From Sphaerisporangium viridialbum (GTDB lineage: Bacteria > Actinomycetota > Actinomycetes > Streptosporangiales > Streptosporangiaceae): 64,000 nt of DNA. Both the position numbers and the translations under genes were made by a program. This document shows, in pieces, positions 22,920 to 32,479 of this stretch; positions within the stretch are counted from its first letter, which is position 1, and each line of letters begins with the position of its first letter. The DNA lies in assembly GCF_049674955.1 (NCBI RefSeq), contig NZ_CP187232.1:7688001-7752000 (forward strand), read 5' to 3'. Below the pieces are notes generated by a model, which was not told the origin of the DNA, did no database searches, and saw only the letters and a list, made by a program, of their open reading frames with translations.

Positions 22920-25208
22920 CTAGAGGCCGTACTCCTTGGTGATGCGCTCGTGCCGCTCGACCTCGATGCCGGCGCTGCGCGCGAGGTCGAGCCAGGCCAG
23001 CGGGTGGCTCCACCGCTCGGTCGCGTCGTCGAGCAGGGCGTCGACCTCGACCGGCTCGACCCCCGGCGGCACGGCGATCCAGCCGTAGACGCCCTGGAGC
23101 CGCTCGCCGGTGGTGGGATGGGAGACCGAGTAGTTCTCGTCGCTGTAGACCCACATGGGCCAGCCGCGCTCGGCCATCACCTCGTTGAACTCGGTCCAGT
23201 CCTCCTCGCTGGGAGCCGCGCCGTCGAAGAACCAGCTCGTGTAACCGCCCGGGCGCAGCAGTGCCACGCCTGCGAACGGGATGACGTAGCTCTCCTGCTC
23301 CTCGGCGCCCTCGGGCACCGGCTCCAGCGGCCGGGGGTCGATGACGACGATGTCACCGGCGTTGTAGTCCATGCCGCGGGGCTGCGGGATGAGCAGCCGG
23401 GCGGTAGCGGGACCGGTGCGCACGGCGAGGACCTCGCGCTGGCTGCCGTCGGAGACCGGCAGGACGACCCGGACGAGGTGCCACTCCTCCTCGATCGGGC
23501 CCTCGGTGGTGTCGAGCTGCATGCCGAGCTTGGCGGCGCCCTCGCGGACGAGCGGCCAGTCCTCGGAGGCGGTGGCCATGACGATCATGCGCCAGATGTC
23601 CTCCTCCTCGCCCTCGCCCGACTCGACCAGATCGCGCAGGATGGCCGCGCCCTTGGCGTTGTCGCCGAGCTGCTGGGCGGCGCCCGCCAGCAGGCGACGG
23701 GCCTCCAGCGCGACGAGGCCCTGGGCGCCCGCCGCGAGCGACTGCTCGGCCTCGGAGGTGGTCTCGGCCCACCGCTCGCGTGCTCGGTGCAGCCGGGCCA
23801 GCGCGAGGTGCGAGGTCGGCGCCGGAAGCATGGCCGCGAACCGCTCCACCCGCTCGTCCTGCCCCGCCTCGACCAGCACGCCGGTGAGGTAGGCGACGTC
23901 CTCCTCCTCGGCGGCGGTCGGGTCGGCGTCCTCGACGATGGTCTTCCACAGGATGTCGGCGCCCAGCGGCGCGTACCCGAGGAAGCCCAGCGTCGTGGTG
24001 TGGCGGCGCGTGGCCTCGATGTCGGTGCCCGACAGCGGCCAGAGCCAGCCCACCCAGCGCTCGGGGTCGGCGTTGTGGCCGTCGGCGGCGTCGAAGTAGG
24101 CGACCAGCTCGTCCTGCGGGCCCGGAGCCGGGAGCGGCGTGGCGGCGTCGGCGGCGGCGCGGAGCGCGGTCACGCGCTCGGACAGCCCCTCGGACGTGCG
24201 CAGCTCGCCCGCCCAGGACTCGGCCAGGTCGGCCAGCGCGCGGGCCTGCCACACGCCCTGCCGCGCCACGGCGAGCTCACCGGCGATGAGGGCCAGCTCG
24301 ACCCGCCCGCGGTTGACGCCCATGGTCTCGAAGTAGGTCATCCACTGGCGAAGGACACGGCCGAGCTGCCAGGTGTTGGTGATGACCTCGCCGAGCAGCC
24401 GCACGGCGCGCGCCCACTCGACCCAGTCGCGGGGGTGGTCGCCGACGACGTCGAGGTCGGGGAGCGCCTCCAGCGCCTGCGCCGGCTTGCCGGCCGTGGC
24501 GAGCACCAGCGCGCGCAGCACGCCCTCGCGGTGCTCCTTGGCGACCGGGTCGTCCGCGGGGAACTCCTTGGCGGAGTCGAGTTCGGTGAGCGCCTCCTGC
24601 GTGCGGCCGGCGGCGAGCAGCGCCCGCACGCCCGCGGCGGCCAGCTCCCAGCTGACCTGCCCCTCGGCGCCCCTGCGGCCCGCGACGGCGGACTCGTAGT
24701 AGGTGACGGCCTGCTCGGCCTCGCCCGCGTCCGACAGCGCCGCGACGTACTGCGTGACGAGCCCGCAGAAGGCCGGCGAGCCGGGCTGCACGCCCTCCAG
24801 GGCGGCGCCGAGAGCGGCGAGGCGCTCGGCGGCGTACCCGGGGCCGTCGATGTTGGCCTGGCAGACGGCGAGCGCCTCCACCGCGGCGGGAACGGAGGGG
24901 CAGTCCTTGGTGTCCTCGCGTCGCGCGAACTCCAGCAGGGCCTCGGCGTCGCCGAGTGCCACCGTGCCCTGCGCGCGGTCGCCGATGCGGCTGACCAGGT
25001 GCCAGTGCCGGGCGAAGAGCTCAAGCCACGGCAGCTCCATCGCCTCGGCCTGCTGGGCGACCGCCGGCGCCATCACGTCCAGCTGGGCGTACCGGCCCTC
25101 GAAAGCCTGCGCGGGCAGGTCACCCAGCGCGATGGCCAGCCCGGTGTTCCCTGCTTCGTGCAGTTGCCGTTGGGTGTCTGCGACCCAGGCCCAGATGTCC
25201 ACGTCCAT
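22920..25208 (-). CDS. Large helical-repeat (TPR-like) protein of unknown function
   Basis: This 762-aa protein is Ala/Leu/Glu-rich, with many ~34-residue helical hairpins across residues ~50-560 (YYESAVAGRRGAEGQ, LHRARERWAETTSEAEQSLA), consistent with a TPR solenoid. The last ~170 residues differ: a beta-rich region (REVLAVRTGPATARLLIPQP, NAGDIVVIDPRPLEP) and WPMWVYSDENYSVSHP. There is no signal peptide, membrane segment or catalytic motif. I prefer ATG 25208 (MDVDIWAWV); ATG 25238 would add 10 residues. It lies 93 bp after dapF. Function not recognised. Confidence 0.7.
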   Translation of the reverse strand: MDVDIWAWVADTQRQLHEAGNTGLAIALGDLPAQAFEGRYAQLDVMAPAVAQQAEAMELPWLELFARHWHLVSRIGDRAQGTVALGDAEALLEFARREDTKDCPSVPAAVEALAVCQANIDGPGYAAERLAALGAALEGVQPGSPAFCGLVTQYVAALSDAGEAEQAVTYYESAVAGRRGAEGQVSWELAAAGVRALLAAGRTQEALTELDSAKEFPADDPVAKEHREGVLRALVLATAGKPAQALEALPDLDVVGDHPRDWVEWARAVRLLGEVITNTWQLGRVLRQWMTYFETMGVNRGRVELALIAGELAVARQGVWQARALADLAESWAGELRTSEGLSERVTALRAAADAATPLPAPGPQDELVAYFDAADGHNADPERWVGWLWPLSGTDIEATRRHTTTLGFLGYAPLGADILWKTIVEDADPTAAEEEDVAYLTGVLVEAGQDERVERFAAMLPAPTSHLALARLHRARERWAETTSEAEQSLAAGAQGLVALEARRLLAGAAQQLGDNAKGAAILRDLVESGEGEEEDIWRMIVMATASEDWPLVREGAAKLGMQLDTTEGPIEEEWHLVRVVLPVSDGSQREVLAVRTGPATARLLIPQPRGMDYNAGDIVVIDPRPLEPVPEGAEEQESYVIPFAGVALLRPGGYTSWFFDGAAPSEEDWTEFNEVMAERGWPMWVYSDENYSVSHPTTGERLQGVYGWIAVPPGVEPVEVDALLDDATERWSHPLAWLDLARSAGIEVERHERITKEYGL

Positions 25209-25301
25209 GGCACGCCAGTCTGCCAGTTCACAGAGCATGCCCCAAACATGCGGGCGGTGCGGTGAACGAGCGGGTGGGTGGGAACGTTCGCCGGGCGCCG
25301 G

Positions 25302-26141
25302 TCAGGAGTGCGTGAGCGCAGGGAGATCTCCGGAGGCCACCAGCACAGCGGGGCCGGTCAGAAGGCTCGTGCGCCCGTCGAGGGTGACCGAGAGGATGCC
25401 GCCGGGCACCTCGACGGCCCAGGTGCCGGTGCGCTCTCCCGCGAGATGCGCCGCCGCCACCGCCGAGGCCACTGTGCCCGTGCCGCACGATCGCGTCTCG
25501 CCGGAACCGCGCTCGTACACGCGCATAACCACCCGGCGCTCCCCGACGAGGTTGAGCAGCTCGATGTTGACGCCGTGCGGGAACACGGCGGGGTCGAATC
25601 CGGGCTGCGCGGTCAGGTCGAGCTGGGTCACCGGGTCGCCGGTGACGCAGGCCAGGTGCGGGTTGCCCACGTCGACGACCAGCCCGGCGTACTCGGTGCC
25701 GCCGACGGTGGCGAGGCTCTCGCCGAGCACCTGAGGCGCTCCCATGTCGACGGTGACGTCCCCGGTGCGCGCGAGCCGTACGCGGCGGACGCCGGCGCGG
25801 GTGACGACGTCGAACTCTCCCGGCTCGGCCAGCCCGGCGTCCACGAGGTAGCGGGCGAAGACGCGCAGGCCGTTGCCGCACATCTCGGCCACGCTGCCGT
25901 CGGCGTTGCGGTAGTCCATGAACCACTCGGCGCCGTGCGCCCGGCCGGGCTCGCGGCCGGCGATCTCGGCGGCCTCCGCGCTCAGCTTGGCGGGCACGAC
26001 GTGCAGCACCCCGTCGGCGCCGATGCCGGAGCGCCGGTCGCACAGCGCCGTCACCAGCGACGCGGGCAGGTCGAGGCTCCCGTCACGATCCGGAAGGATG
26101 ACGAAGTCGTTCTCTGTGCCGTGGCCCTTTAGGAAACGCAT
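25302..26141 (-). CDS. dapF: Diaminopimelate epimerase
   Basis: DapF converts LL- to meso-diaminopimelate, used for lysine and for the peptidoglycan cross-link of actinobacteria. The 279-aa protein has two symmetrical halves with catalytic Cys88 (NADGSVAEMCGNGLRVF) and Cys219 (SGETRSCGTGT), plus substrate-binding GTENDF and GNPHL. Ten base pairs separate it from miaA upstream on the same strand, the conserved actinobacterial arrangement. Confidence 0.97.
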   Translation of the reverse strand: MRFLKGHGTENDFVILPDRDGSLDLPASLVTALCDRRSGIGADGVLHVVPAKLSAEAAEIAGREPGRAHGAEWFMDYRNADGSVAEMCGNGLRVFARYLVDAGLAEPGEFDVVTRAGVRRVRLARTGDVTVDMGAPQVLGESLATVGGTEYAGLVVDVGNPHLACVTGDPVTQLDLTAQPGFDPAVFPHGVNIELLNLVGERRVVMRVYERGSGETRSCGTGTVASAVAAAHLAGERTGTWAVEVPGGILSVTLDGRTSLLTGPAVLVASGDLPALTHS

Positions 26142-26152
26142 GTCACCGAATC

Positions 26153-27070
26153 TTACCCCGCGACCAGCTCCAGAGCCTGTTCGAGCAGGTCAGGGGCGTC
26201 GAAGGGCAGCCATCTCACCCGAGGGTCGCGCCGGAACCACGACTCCTGGCGGCGGGCGAACCTGCGGGTCGCCCTGACGGTCTCCTCGCGGGCGCGGTCC
26301 TCGGTCCACTCCCCCGCGAGGAAGCGCAGCACCTGGGCGTACCCGAGCGCCCTGCTGGCCGTGCGGCCGCTCGCGAGCCCCTGGCCGGCGAGGACCCTCA
26401 CCTCCTCGACGAACCCCGCCTCCCACATCCGGTCGACCCGGACGGCGATGCGCTCGTCGAGCAGGGGCCTCGGCACCTGGACGCCGATCTGCACGCTCTC
26501 GTAGACCGCGTCGTAGGACGGCATCGTGGCGGAGAAGGGCCGGCCGGAGAGCTCGATCACCTCGAGCGCGCGCACGATGCGGCGGCCGTTGCTCGCCAGG
26601 ACGGCCTCGGCCGCCACCGGGTCAAGCTCCTTGAGCCGCTGGTGGAGGGTCTCGGGACCGGCTACGTCGAGCTCGGCCTCCAGCCTGGCCCGGATGCCGG
26701 GGTCCGTGCCGGGGAACTCCAGATCGTCCAGGGCCGCGCGGATGTAGAGGCCGGAACCGCCCACCAGGATCGGCACCGCTCCCCTGGCGCGCAGGCCGTC
26801 GATCAGCGGGCGGGCCAGCCGCTGGTACTCGGCGACGCTCGCCGTCTCGGTCATGTGCCAGACGTCGAGCAGGTGGTGGGGGACGCCGCGGCGCTCGGCG
26901 GGCGAGAGCTTCGCCGTGCCGATGTCCATGCCCTGGTAGAGCTGCATGGAGTCGGCGTTGACGGCCTCGCCTCCGAGGCGCAGCGCGAGGTCCACGGCCA
27001 GGTCGGACTTGCCCGCGGCGGTCGGCCCGACGACGGCCACGACCGGCGGCCCGCCGTACTCGCGCTCCAC
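26153..27070 (-). CDS. miaA: tRNA dimethylallyltransferase
   Basis: MiaA adds a dimethylallyl group to N6 of A37 in tRNAs reading UNN codons; MiaB (also in this window) then methylthiolates it. The 305-aa protein has P-loop GPTAAGKS (15-22), NADSMQLYQGMDIGTAK and PHHLLDV, and the RRIVRALEVIELSG block. The start is GTG at 27070, whose last base pair is shared with the TAG stop of the upstream ogt gene, so translation is coupled. Confidence 0.97.
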   Translation of the reverse strand: MEREYGGPPVVAVVGPTAAGKSDLAVDLALRLGGEAVNADSMQLYQGMDIGTAKLSPAERRGVPHHLLDVWHMTETASVAEYQRLARPLIDGLRARGAVPILVGGSGLYIRAALDDLEFPGTDPGIRARLEAELDVAGPETLHQRLKELDPVAAEAVLASNGRRIVRALEVIELSGRPFSATMPSYDAVYESVQIGVQVPRPLLDERIAVRVDRMWEAGFVEEVRVLAGQGLASGRTASRALGYAQVLRFLAGEWTEDRAREETVRATRRFARRQESWFRRDPRVRWLPFDAPDLLEQALELVAG

Positions 27071-27597
27071 TACAGCTCCCAGTCGAGGGTCGGCGGCAGA
27101 TAGCCCTCAAGGGTCAGCAGCCAGCGCTTGGAGTCGACCCCGTCGCCGCCGCTGAACCCCCCGAGCCCGTTCCCCGCGACGACGCGATGGCACGGGACGA
27201 TGATCGGGACGGGGTTGCTGCCCATGATGGACCCGATGGCACGGGCGGGCACGCCCGCGCCGCTGGTCTCCGCCAGGTCGCCGTACGTCGTCACCTTGCC
27301 GTACGGGATCGTCTCGTACAGCGTGCCGAGCACCCGCCGTTGCAGCGTGGACGCCAGCCGCCAGTCGACGGGCACGGTGAACCGGCGCAGCTCGCCCGCG
27401 AAGTAGGCGGCCAGCTCCTCCCGGGCGTGAGCCGTACGGGCCGGATCGTCCACGGCGGGCAGGCCGATGCGGCCGAGCAGCCTCCGCCGGGCGGCGTCGC
27501 CATCGCGGAACTCCGTCGCGACCACGCCGTCCGGGGTGACGGCCGCCAGCACGTCGCCGAGAGGCGTCGGCACGCTGCCGAAGGCGACGTCTACCAT
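27070..27597 (-). CDS. ogt: Methylated-DNA-protein-cysteine methyltransferase
   Basis: This enzyme repairs O6-alkylguanine by irreversible transfer to its own Cys. The 175-aa protein has an N-terminal ribonuclease-like domain and C-terminal DNA-binding domain with IPYGKVTTYGDLA, ARAIGSIMGSNPVPIIVPCHRVV (acceptor Cys136) and LGGFSGG. It is coupled to miaA through overlapping stop and start codons. Note that the 20-residue run quoted in parts here spans residues ~119-140. Confidence 0.93.
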   Translation of the reverse strand: MVDVAFGSVPTPLGDVLAAVTPDGVVATEFRDGDAARRRLLGRIGLPAVDDPARTAHAREELAAYFAGELRRFTVPVDWRLASTLQRRVLGTLYETIPYGKVTTYGDLAETSGAGVPARAIGSIMGSNPVPIIVPCHRVVAGNGLGGFSGGDGVDSKRWLLTLEGYLPPTLDWEL

Positions 27598-27718
27598 CCG
27601 ATCATGTCCAATCGCGCGCTGGTCGTCGGCGCGGCGAGTGCCGCGCCCGTCCTTCCACCGTAACCACGGCCGGGGGTGGTCCCATCCCGATCCCGCCGGC
27701 CCGCCTGATGACCACGGG

Positions 27719-28468
27719 TCACGACGGATCGCGCCGGCTCCAGCGGGCCACCAGGTAGCCGACGCCGTAGGGCGCGCCGTCGTAGAGCAACTCCCCGAGG
27801 AACCCGCTCCCGGAGTCCTCCTGACCCGCTCCGGCCGCGTGGCCGGTGGCTTCGTGACCCGCCAGGGCCGCGCCGGCGAGGACCTGGAACGCCGCGCGGC
27901 CCGCCACCCACAGCTCGGCGGCCTCCTCGGGGTCGAGGTCCGCCAGTGCCGGTGCGTCCGCGCCGCCCAGCGCCCGTGCGAGCGCCTCGTTGTACGGAAG
28001 GGCGCCGGGCTCGAAGTAGCCGGGTGACTTCACCGTGAGCCTGGCCGAGCCGTCCCCCATGACGAGCAGCGCGACCCGCCGCCCGCGGCCCGCCAGAGCC
28101 GCGCCGAGCCGCGAGCACGCCTCGACAGGGGCGTCGGCGGCCACCGCCTGGTACCCGGAAGGGGCGCCCGACCCGGCGAGATCCAGGAGCAGGCGGCCGA
28201 TGGTCAAGGAGAGCGGGAGGACCGGATCGCCCGGCCCGACGCGGACGGCGGCGCCCCAGGGGGCGAGGCTCCCGCCCGCGTCCGGCCCGTACGAGCGCGT
28301 GGCCCCGGCGTCGCCCACCACGACCAGCGTGTCCGGCCGGGACACGGCCAGCGACCGGATCGCGGACGCGCAGGCGTCGCGCAGGTCGTCGAGCTCCGGC
28401 GCCGCCGCTCCCGCGACCTCGGGGGCGATCAGCGGGGGATGCGGGCAGACGGCCGCGGCGACGAGCAC
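27719..28468 (-). CDS. LigB-like class III extradiol dioxygenase-fold protein
   Basis: This 249-aa protein begins VAAAVCPHPPLIAPEVAG with the CPHPPLI block typical of the actinobacterial LigB/MEMO-like family near miaA (as with the alanine-rich protein beside miaA-dapF in mycobacteria). VVVGDAGATRSYGP, LLVMGDGSARLTVKSPGYF and a C-terminal LYDGAPYGVGYLVARW match the family. Catalysis is unproven. The start is GTG 28468; no clear ribosome site is visible. It lies 121 bp upstream of ogt in the same direction. Confidence 0.8.
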   Translation of the reverse strand: MLVAAAVCPHPPLIAPEVAGAAAPELDDLRDACASAIRSLAVSRPDTLVVVGDAGATRSYGPDAGGSLAPWGAAVRVGPGDPVLPLSLTIGRLLLDLAGSGAPSGYQAVAADAPVEACSRLGAALAGRGRRVALLVMGDGSARLTVKSPGYFEPGALPYNEALARALGGADAPALADLDPEEAAELWVAGRAAFQVLAGAALAGHEATGHAAGAGQEDSGSGFLGELLYDGAPYGVGYLVARWSRRDPS

Positions 28469-28602
28469 AAGATCAGGCTAACGCCACCCGCCCGCCGGCC
28501 GGACCGGGGCCGCCCTCCCGCGCTCCGGGCCATGGTCGCCGAAGCGGGGAGGACGGCGTCGAAGCCCGCGAAGCCGGGAGGACGGCGCAGGGCCCGTCCG
28601 GA

Positions 28603-29793
28603 TCAGTCGGAACCGAAGTCCTGGGTCCACCAGGGGCCGCCGCTACCGAAGTGGACGCCGACGCCGATGGCCTTGAGCTTGCAGTTCATGATGTTCGCGC
28701 GGTGCCCGGGGCTGTTCAGCCAGCCCTTGACGACCGCGTCAGGGGTGGCCTGGCCGCGGGCGATGTTCTCTGCGAACATCGACGAGTTGTACCCGGCGGC
28801 CTTGATCCGGTCCCACGGGGAGCGGCCGTCGGCCGAGGTGTGGTCGAAGTACCCCTTGGCGGCCATGTCGTCGGAGTGGCCGCGAGCGGCCTTGCGCAGG
28901 TGCTCGTCGATGCGCAGCGGGCCGCAGCCCTGCTCCTGCCTGGCGGCGTTGGTCAGGCGCGCCACCTCGTCCTCGGCGGCGACGACGGCCGACGCCTTGC
29001 CGGTCGAGGAGGGGCTGGGCGCCGGCTTGGTCGGCTTGGGAGCCGGCTTCGGCGTGCTGGGCTTGGGGCTCGGCTTCGCCGACGGCTTGGCGCTCGGGGT
29101 GGCCGACGGCTTCGTGCTCGGCTTGGCCGTGGGCGTCGCCGACGGCTTGGCCGTGGGCGGGCTCGACGGCGCGGCGAGCCTGCCGATGTCGTCGAAGAAG
29201 TCGGGGCCGAGGCCGGAGGACCTGTCGGGCAGTTGCCCGTTCGGCTCGACGTACCCGGCGAGGCCGTCGGGGGTGACGCCCTTGCCACCGGTGCCGGTGG
29301 TGTCCGTCGAGGTGTTCTTCTTGTTCTTCGTGCTCTCGTTGTTCGTGATGGGCGCCGCGGTCTGCCCGACCGGCGAGCCGGGCCCGTCGGCCTGCTCACC
29401 GGAAGAACCGGAGGAACCGGAGGAACCTGCGGAGCCGGAGGAACCTGCGGAGCCCGGGGAGCCCGCGTTCTCGCCGGAGGCGTCGTTCGGGTCGGAGGAC
29501 ACGTCGCCGGGGTCGGCGGCGGCGTCGCCCGCCGCCTGGTCGGAACCCGCGCCGTTCTCGGTGGACTCCTGGCTCACGGCGCCCGCACCGCTGGTGGAAG
29601 CGGTGCGGTTCGTGAGGGTGACGACCCCTCCGGCGGTGACGGCGGCCGCCAGCACGGCGGCGGCGGTGGCGAACACGAGGGTCCGTTTGCGCGAGCCCGA
29701 GGGGGAGGACGGCTCGGATGCGAGGTATTCGGTGGGGAGATGTGAGCTGGACGCGTCGTAGCGGCCCGGCGACGGACGGTCGTGCCGATCCAT
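28603..29793 (-). CDS. Membrane-anchored CAP/SCP-domain (YkwD-like) protein
   Basis: This 396-aa protein has a cytoplasmic ~35 residues, one TM helix (~37-60), then ~210 residues of low-complexity linker (Gly/Ser repeats, then a KPSATP/PKPS-type proline-lysine region), and a C-terminal CAP domain. CAP motifs are RLTNAARQEQGCGPL, HSDDMAAKGYFDHTSADG, FAENIARGQATPDAVVKGW and SPGHRANIMN. The linker probably spans the cell wall. The ATG at 29793 has AGGAG ~9 nt upstream; the frame to 29889 puts 32 polar residues first. Divergent from the Pro-rich gene. Activity of bacterial CAP proteins is unsettled. Confidence 0.87.
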   Translation of the reverse strand: MDRHDRPSPGRYDASSSHLPTEYLASEPSSPSGSRKRTLVFATAAAVLAAAVTAGGVVTLTNRTASTSGAGAVSQESTENGAGSDQAAGDAAADPGDVSSDPNDASGENAGSPGSAGSSGSAGSSGSSGSSGEQADGPGSPVGQTAAPITNNESTKNKKNTSTDTTGTGGKGVTPDGLAGYVEPNGQLPDRSSGLGPDFFDDIGRLAAPSSPPTAKPSATPTAKPSTKPSATPSAKPSAKPSPKPSTPKPAPKPTKPAPSPSSTGKASAVVAAEDEVARLTNAARQEQGCGPLRIDEHLRKAARGHSDDMAAKGYFDHTSADGRSPWDRIKAAGYNSSMFAENIARGQATPDAVVKGWLNSPGHRANIMNCKLKAIGVGVHFGSGGPWWTQDFGSD

Positions 29794-29907
29794 ATTGGGT
29801 GACTCCTGCGGCCTATCGGGGGGAAAGCACTCCGGCTTCCGCGGGCAGGTGGTCACACTAGCCCCATAGGACGAATTACCGCACCACAATCACGGAAGAA
29901 TCACGAC

Positions 29908-30660
29908 TTGTCATCTCTTGGACCGATCTCATTTCGAACGCTGGCCGCCGTAAGCGGGGTGACGGCGGTGTTCGCCCTGGTGGGAGTGGGGATCACCCTT
30001 GGCACCGCTCCAAAGCTCCCCGGATCCCCGGCGCCCAAGACGGATCCGGCGTCGTCGATCTCGCACCCCGCCGGTCCGCCGGCCGGCCGCCCGGCGGCCG
30101 GGCCCGGGACCAGGGCGAGCGAAGTATTCGAACAAGAAAAAATCGCACGTCGCGGGGCTCTCGCCGCCTCGATCGCGCGCATCGAGCCGCCCGAGCGCCT
30201 CTGGACGGGGTTCCTCCCGGCTCCCTCGACCGGCGCCTCCCCGGGCGAGCGAGGACGGGCGCCCGGCGGGTCGTACGCGGTGAGCGCGCCGGCCGGGGAA
30301 CGGCCGGCCACGGGGCGGGAAGGCCGCCGACCGGGGGATCATGCCGCCTACGGGGGCGGGCAGAACGGACCGGGAGCTCCTCAGGCCCGCGACCGGCGGG
30401 ACGAACGCCCCCCGGCCATGATGGACCTGCTCCCCGACCGGCCGGAACCACCCGCGACCACCCCCGAGCCCCGGCCACGCCGGTCACCACCGCAGCCGTC
30501 CCGGCCGTCTGAGCCGCCGCGACCGTCCCGGCAGCCCGAACCGCCGGGGCGGCCCGAGGCCGAGCAGCCGCGCCAGGTGCCGAACCCCTGCGCGACCTTC
30601 ACGGACTTCCGCCGCGACTACTGCGACCAGTTGCTCGGCGGGCACGGCGGCACACGGTGA
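29908..30660 (+). CDS. Signal-anchored proline-rich protein with conserved Cys tail
   Basis: This 250-aa protein has an N-terminal membrane segment (~residues 9-31: AAVSGVTAVFALVGVGITLG), a long Pro/Arg/Gly-rich disordered middle, and a short structured end NPCATFTDFRRDYCDQLLGG with two Cys. The TTG start at 29908 is needed to keep the membrane segment at the N-terminus, with GGAAGAA upstream. It is divergent from the CAP-domain gene (114-bp gap), so the two cell-envelope proteins may be co-regulated. No function recognised. Confidence 0.6.
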   Translation: MSSLGPISFRTLAAVSGVTAVFALVGVGITLGTAPKLPGSPAPKTDPASSISHPAGPPAGRPAAGPGTRASEVFEQEKIARRGALAASIARIEPPERLWTGFLPAPSTGASPGERGRAPGGSYAVSAPAGERPATGREGRRPGDHAAYGGGQNGPGAPQARDRRDERPPAMMDLLPDRPEPPATTPEPRPRRSPPQPSRPSEPPRPSRQPEPPGRPEAEQPRQVPNPCATFTDFRRDYCDQLLGGHGGTR

Positions 30661-30776
30661 ACCGGCGGCTCACGGCAGGCGTTGCCGAACGAGGGTGAAC
30701 CGGCACGCCCCGCCCCCCGTACACCAGGACAGCACCGGCATCACGTGCCGGGGAACGCCGGAGGAGCGGACGTGGA

Positions 30777-32279
30777 TCAGGAACGCCGCAGGGCCGGCAT
30801 GCCGAGCGACACCGCGCCCGGCTTGCCGGAACCGCCGCCCGCACCGGTGCCGCAGGCGGCGCTCTCCCTGGCCTCCCACGCGTCGCCCGCGCGGGTGCGG
30901 CGCAGCTCCAGAGCGGGGCCGTCGGCGACGAGATGGTGCGGGGCGGCGTAGGTGACCTCGACGGTCACCATGTCGCCCGGCCTCGGCACCTCACCACCGG
31001 AAAGGTCGTCGCGCAGTGCCGGAACGAAATGGACCAGGCGGTTGTCGGGGGCGCGGCCGGACATGCGGTGGGTCGCACCGTCCTTGCGCCCTTCACCCTC
31101 GGCGACCAGCACCTCAAGACGCCGGCCCACCTGCGTCTTGTTCTCGGCCCACGAGATGTCGGTCTGCAGGGCGACCAGGCGCTCGTAGCGCTCCTGGACG
31201 ACCTCCTTGGGCACCTGGTGCTCCATGGTCGCGGCCGGGGTGCCCGGGCGGATGGAGTACTGGAAGGTGAAGGCGTTGGCGAAGCGGGACTGCCGGACGA
31301 CGTCGAGCGTGCCCTGGAAGTCCTCCTCGGTCTCGCCGGGGAAGCCGACGATGATGTCGGTGGAGATGGCGGCGTCGGGCATGGCGGCGCGCACCCGCTC
31401 GATGATGCCGAGATAGCGCTCGGCCCGATAGGAGCGGCGCATGGCCTTCAGCACGCGGTCGGAGCCCGACTGCAGCGGCATGTGGAGCTGGTGCATGACG
31501 TTCGGCGTCTCGGCCATGGCGGCGATGACGTCGTCGGTGAAGGCCGCCGGGTGCGGCGAGGTGAAGCGCACCCGTTCGAGGCCCGAGATGTCGCCACAGG
31601 CGCGCAGCAGCTTGCCGAAGGCCAGCCGGTCGCCGAACTCCACGCCGTAGGTGTTGACGTTCTGCCCGAGGAGCGTGATCTCGAGGACACCGAGGTCGAC
31701 CAGCGAGCGGACCTCGCTCAGGACGTCGCCGGGACGGCGGTCCTTCTCCTTGCCCCGCAGCGCGGGGACGATGCAGAACGTGCAGGTGTTGTTGCACCCG
31801 ACCGAGACCGACACCCACGCCGCGTACGGCGACTCGCGCTTGGTCGGCAGCGTGCTCGGGAAGACCTCCAGCGACTCCTTGATCTCGACCTGGGCCTCCT
31901 GCGCGATGCGCGCGCGCTCGAGGAGGACAGGGAGCGAGCCGATGTTGTGCGTGCCGAAGACCACGTCGACCCAGGGGGCCTTGCGGACGATCTCGCCTTG
32001 GTCCTTCTGCGCGAGGCAGCCGCCGACGGCGATCTGCATGCCGGGGTTGCTCATCTTGGCCGGGCGCAGGTGACCGAGGTTGCCGTACAACCTGTTGTCG
32101 GCGTTCTCGCGGACGGCGCAGGTGTTGAACACGACCACGTCGGCCGTGTCGCCGTCGTCGGCCCGGACGTAGCCGGCGTCTTCCAGCAGGCCCGAGAGCC
32201 GCTCGGAATCGTGGACGTTCATCTGGCACCCATACGTGCGGACTTCGTACGTGCGGGCGCGCTCCTCGGTGACAGTCAT
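30777..32279 (-). CDS. miaB: tRNA-2-methylthio-N6-dimethylallyladenosine synthase
   Basis: MiaB is a radical-SAM methylthiotransferase acting after MiaA at tRNA A37. The 500-aa protein has an N-terminal UPF0004 domain with cluster ligands Cys18, Cys54 and Cys88, a radical SAM domain with Cys162, Cys166, Cys169 (GCNNTCTFCIVP), the LLGQNVNTYG and QSGSDRVLKAMRR blocks, and a C-terminal TRAM domain. I start at the ATG at 32279, preceded by TTGGTTGAG; a TTG at 32291 is possible. The C-terminal ~35 residues are a Gly/Ala-rich extension. Divergent from gluA. Confidence 0.96.
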   Translation of the reverse strand: MTVTEERARTYEVRTYGCQMNVHDSERLSGLLEDAGYVRADDGDTADVVVFNTCAVRENADNRLYGNLGHLRPAKMSNPGMQIAVGGCLAQKDQGEIVRKAPWVDVVFGTHNIGSLPVLLERARIAQEAQVEIKESLEVFPSTLPTKRESPYAAWVSVSVGCNNTCTFCIVPALRGKEKDRRPGDVLSEVRSLVDLGVLEITLLGQNVNTYGVEFGDRLAFGKLLRACGDISGLERVRFTSPHPAAFTDDVIAAMAETPNVMHQLHMPLQSGSDRVLKAMRRSYRAERYLGIIERVRAAMPDAAISTDIIVGFPGETEEDFQGTLDVVRQSRFANAFTFQYSIRPGTPAATMEHQVPKEVVQERYERLVALQTDISWAENKTQVGRRLEVLVAEGEGRKDGATHRMSGRAPDNRLVHFVPALRDDLSGGEVPRPGDMVTVEVTYAAPHHLVADGPALELRRTRAGDAWEARESAACGTGAGGGSGKPGAVSLGMPALRRS

Positions 32280-32444
32280 CTCAACCAACAAGGGTAGGCG
32301 GTCCGGGGGGCTCGTCGCACGCCGCGTTCCGCGCGGGTCCCTGCAACGTTCCAGGCGTGATCACTGAGCGTCACGGCCATCTCTCGTGAACCGCATGGCT
32401 CCGCTCCGTGACCAGGCCGTGATGCGATCGGTACCGCCTGGTTA

Positions 32445-32472
32445 GTGACCGGTGGCCTTGACCACCTACGTT
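32445..32472 (+). promoter_or_regulatory. Candidate promoter for a leaderless gluA transcript
   Basis: GTGACC (32445-32450) and TACGTT (32467-32472) are spaced by 16 bp. The -10 ends 7 nt before the ATG at 32480 and no Shine-Dalgarno sequence lies between, so the mRNA would begin at the start codon. Confidence 0.45.
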
Positions 32473-32479
32473 GTGCAAC

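Noticed and set aside
30731..30755. Terminator between the Pro-rich gene and miaB (CCGGCA-TCACG-TGCCGG)
   Set aside because: A 6-bp stem could form, but it is short in such GC-rich DNA and not distinguishable from chance.
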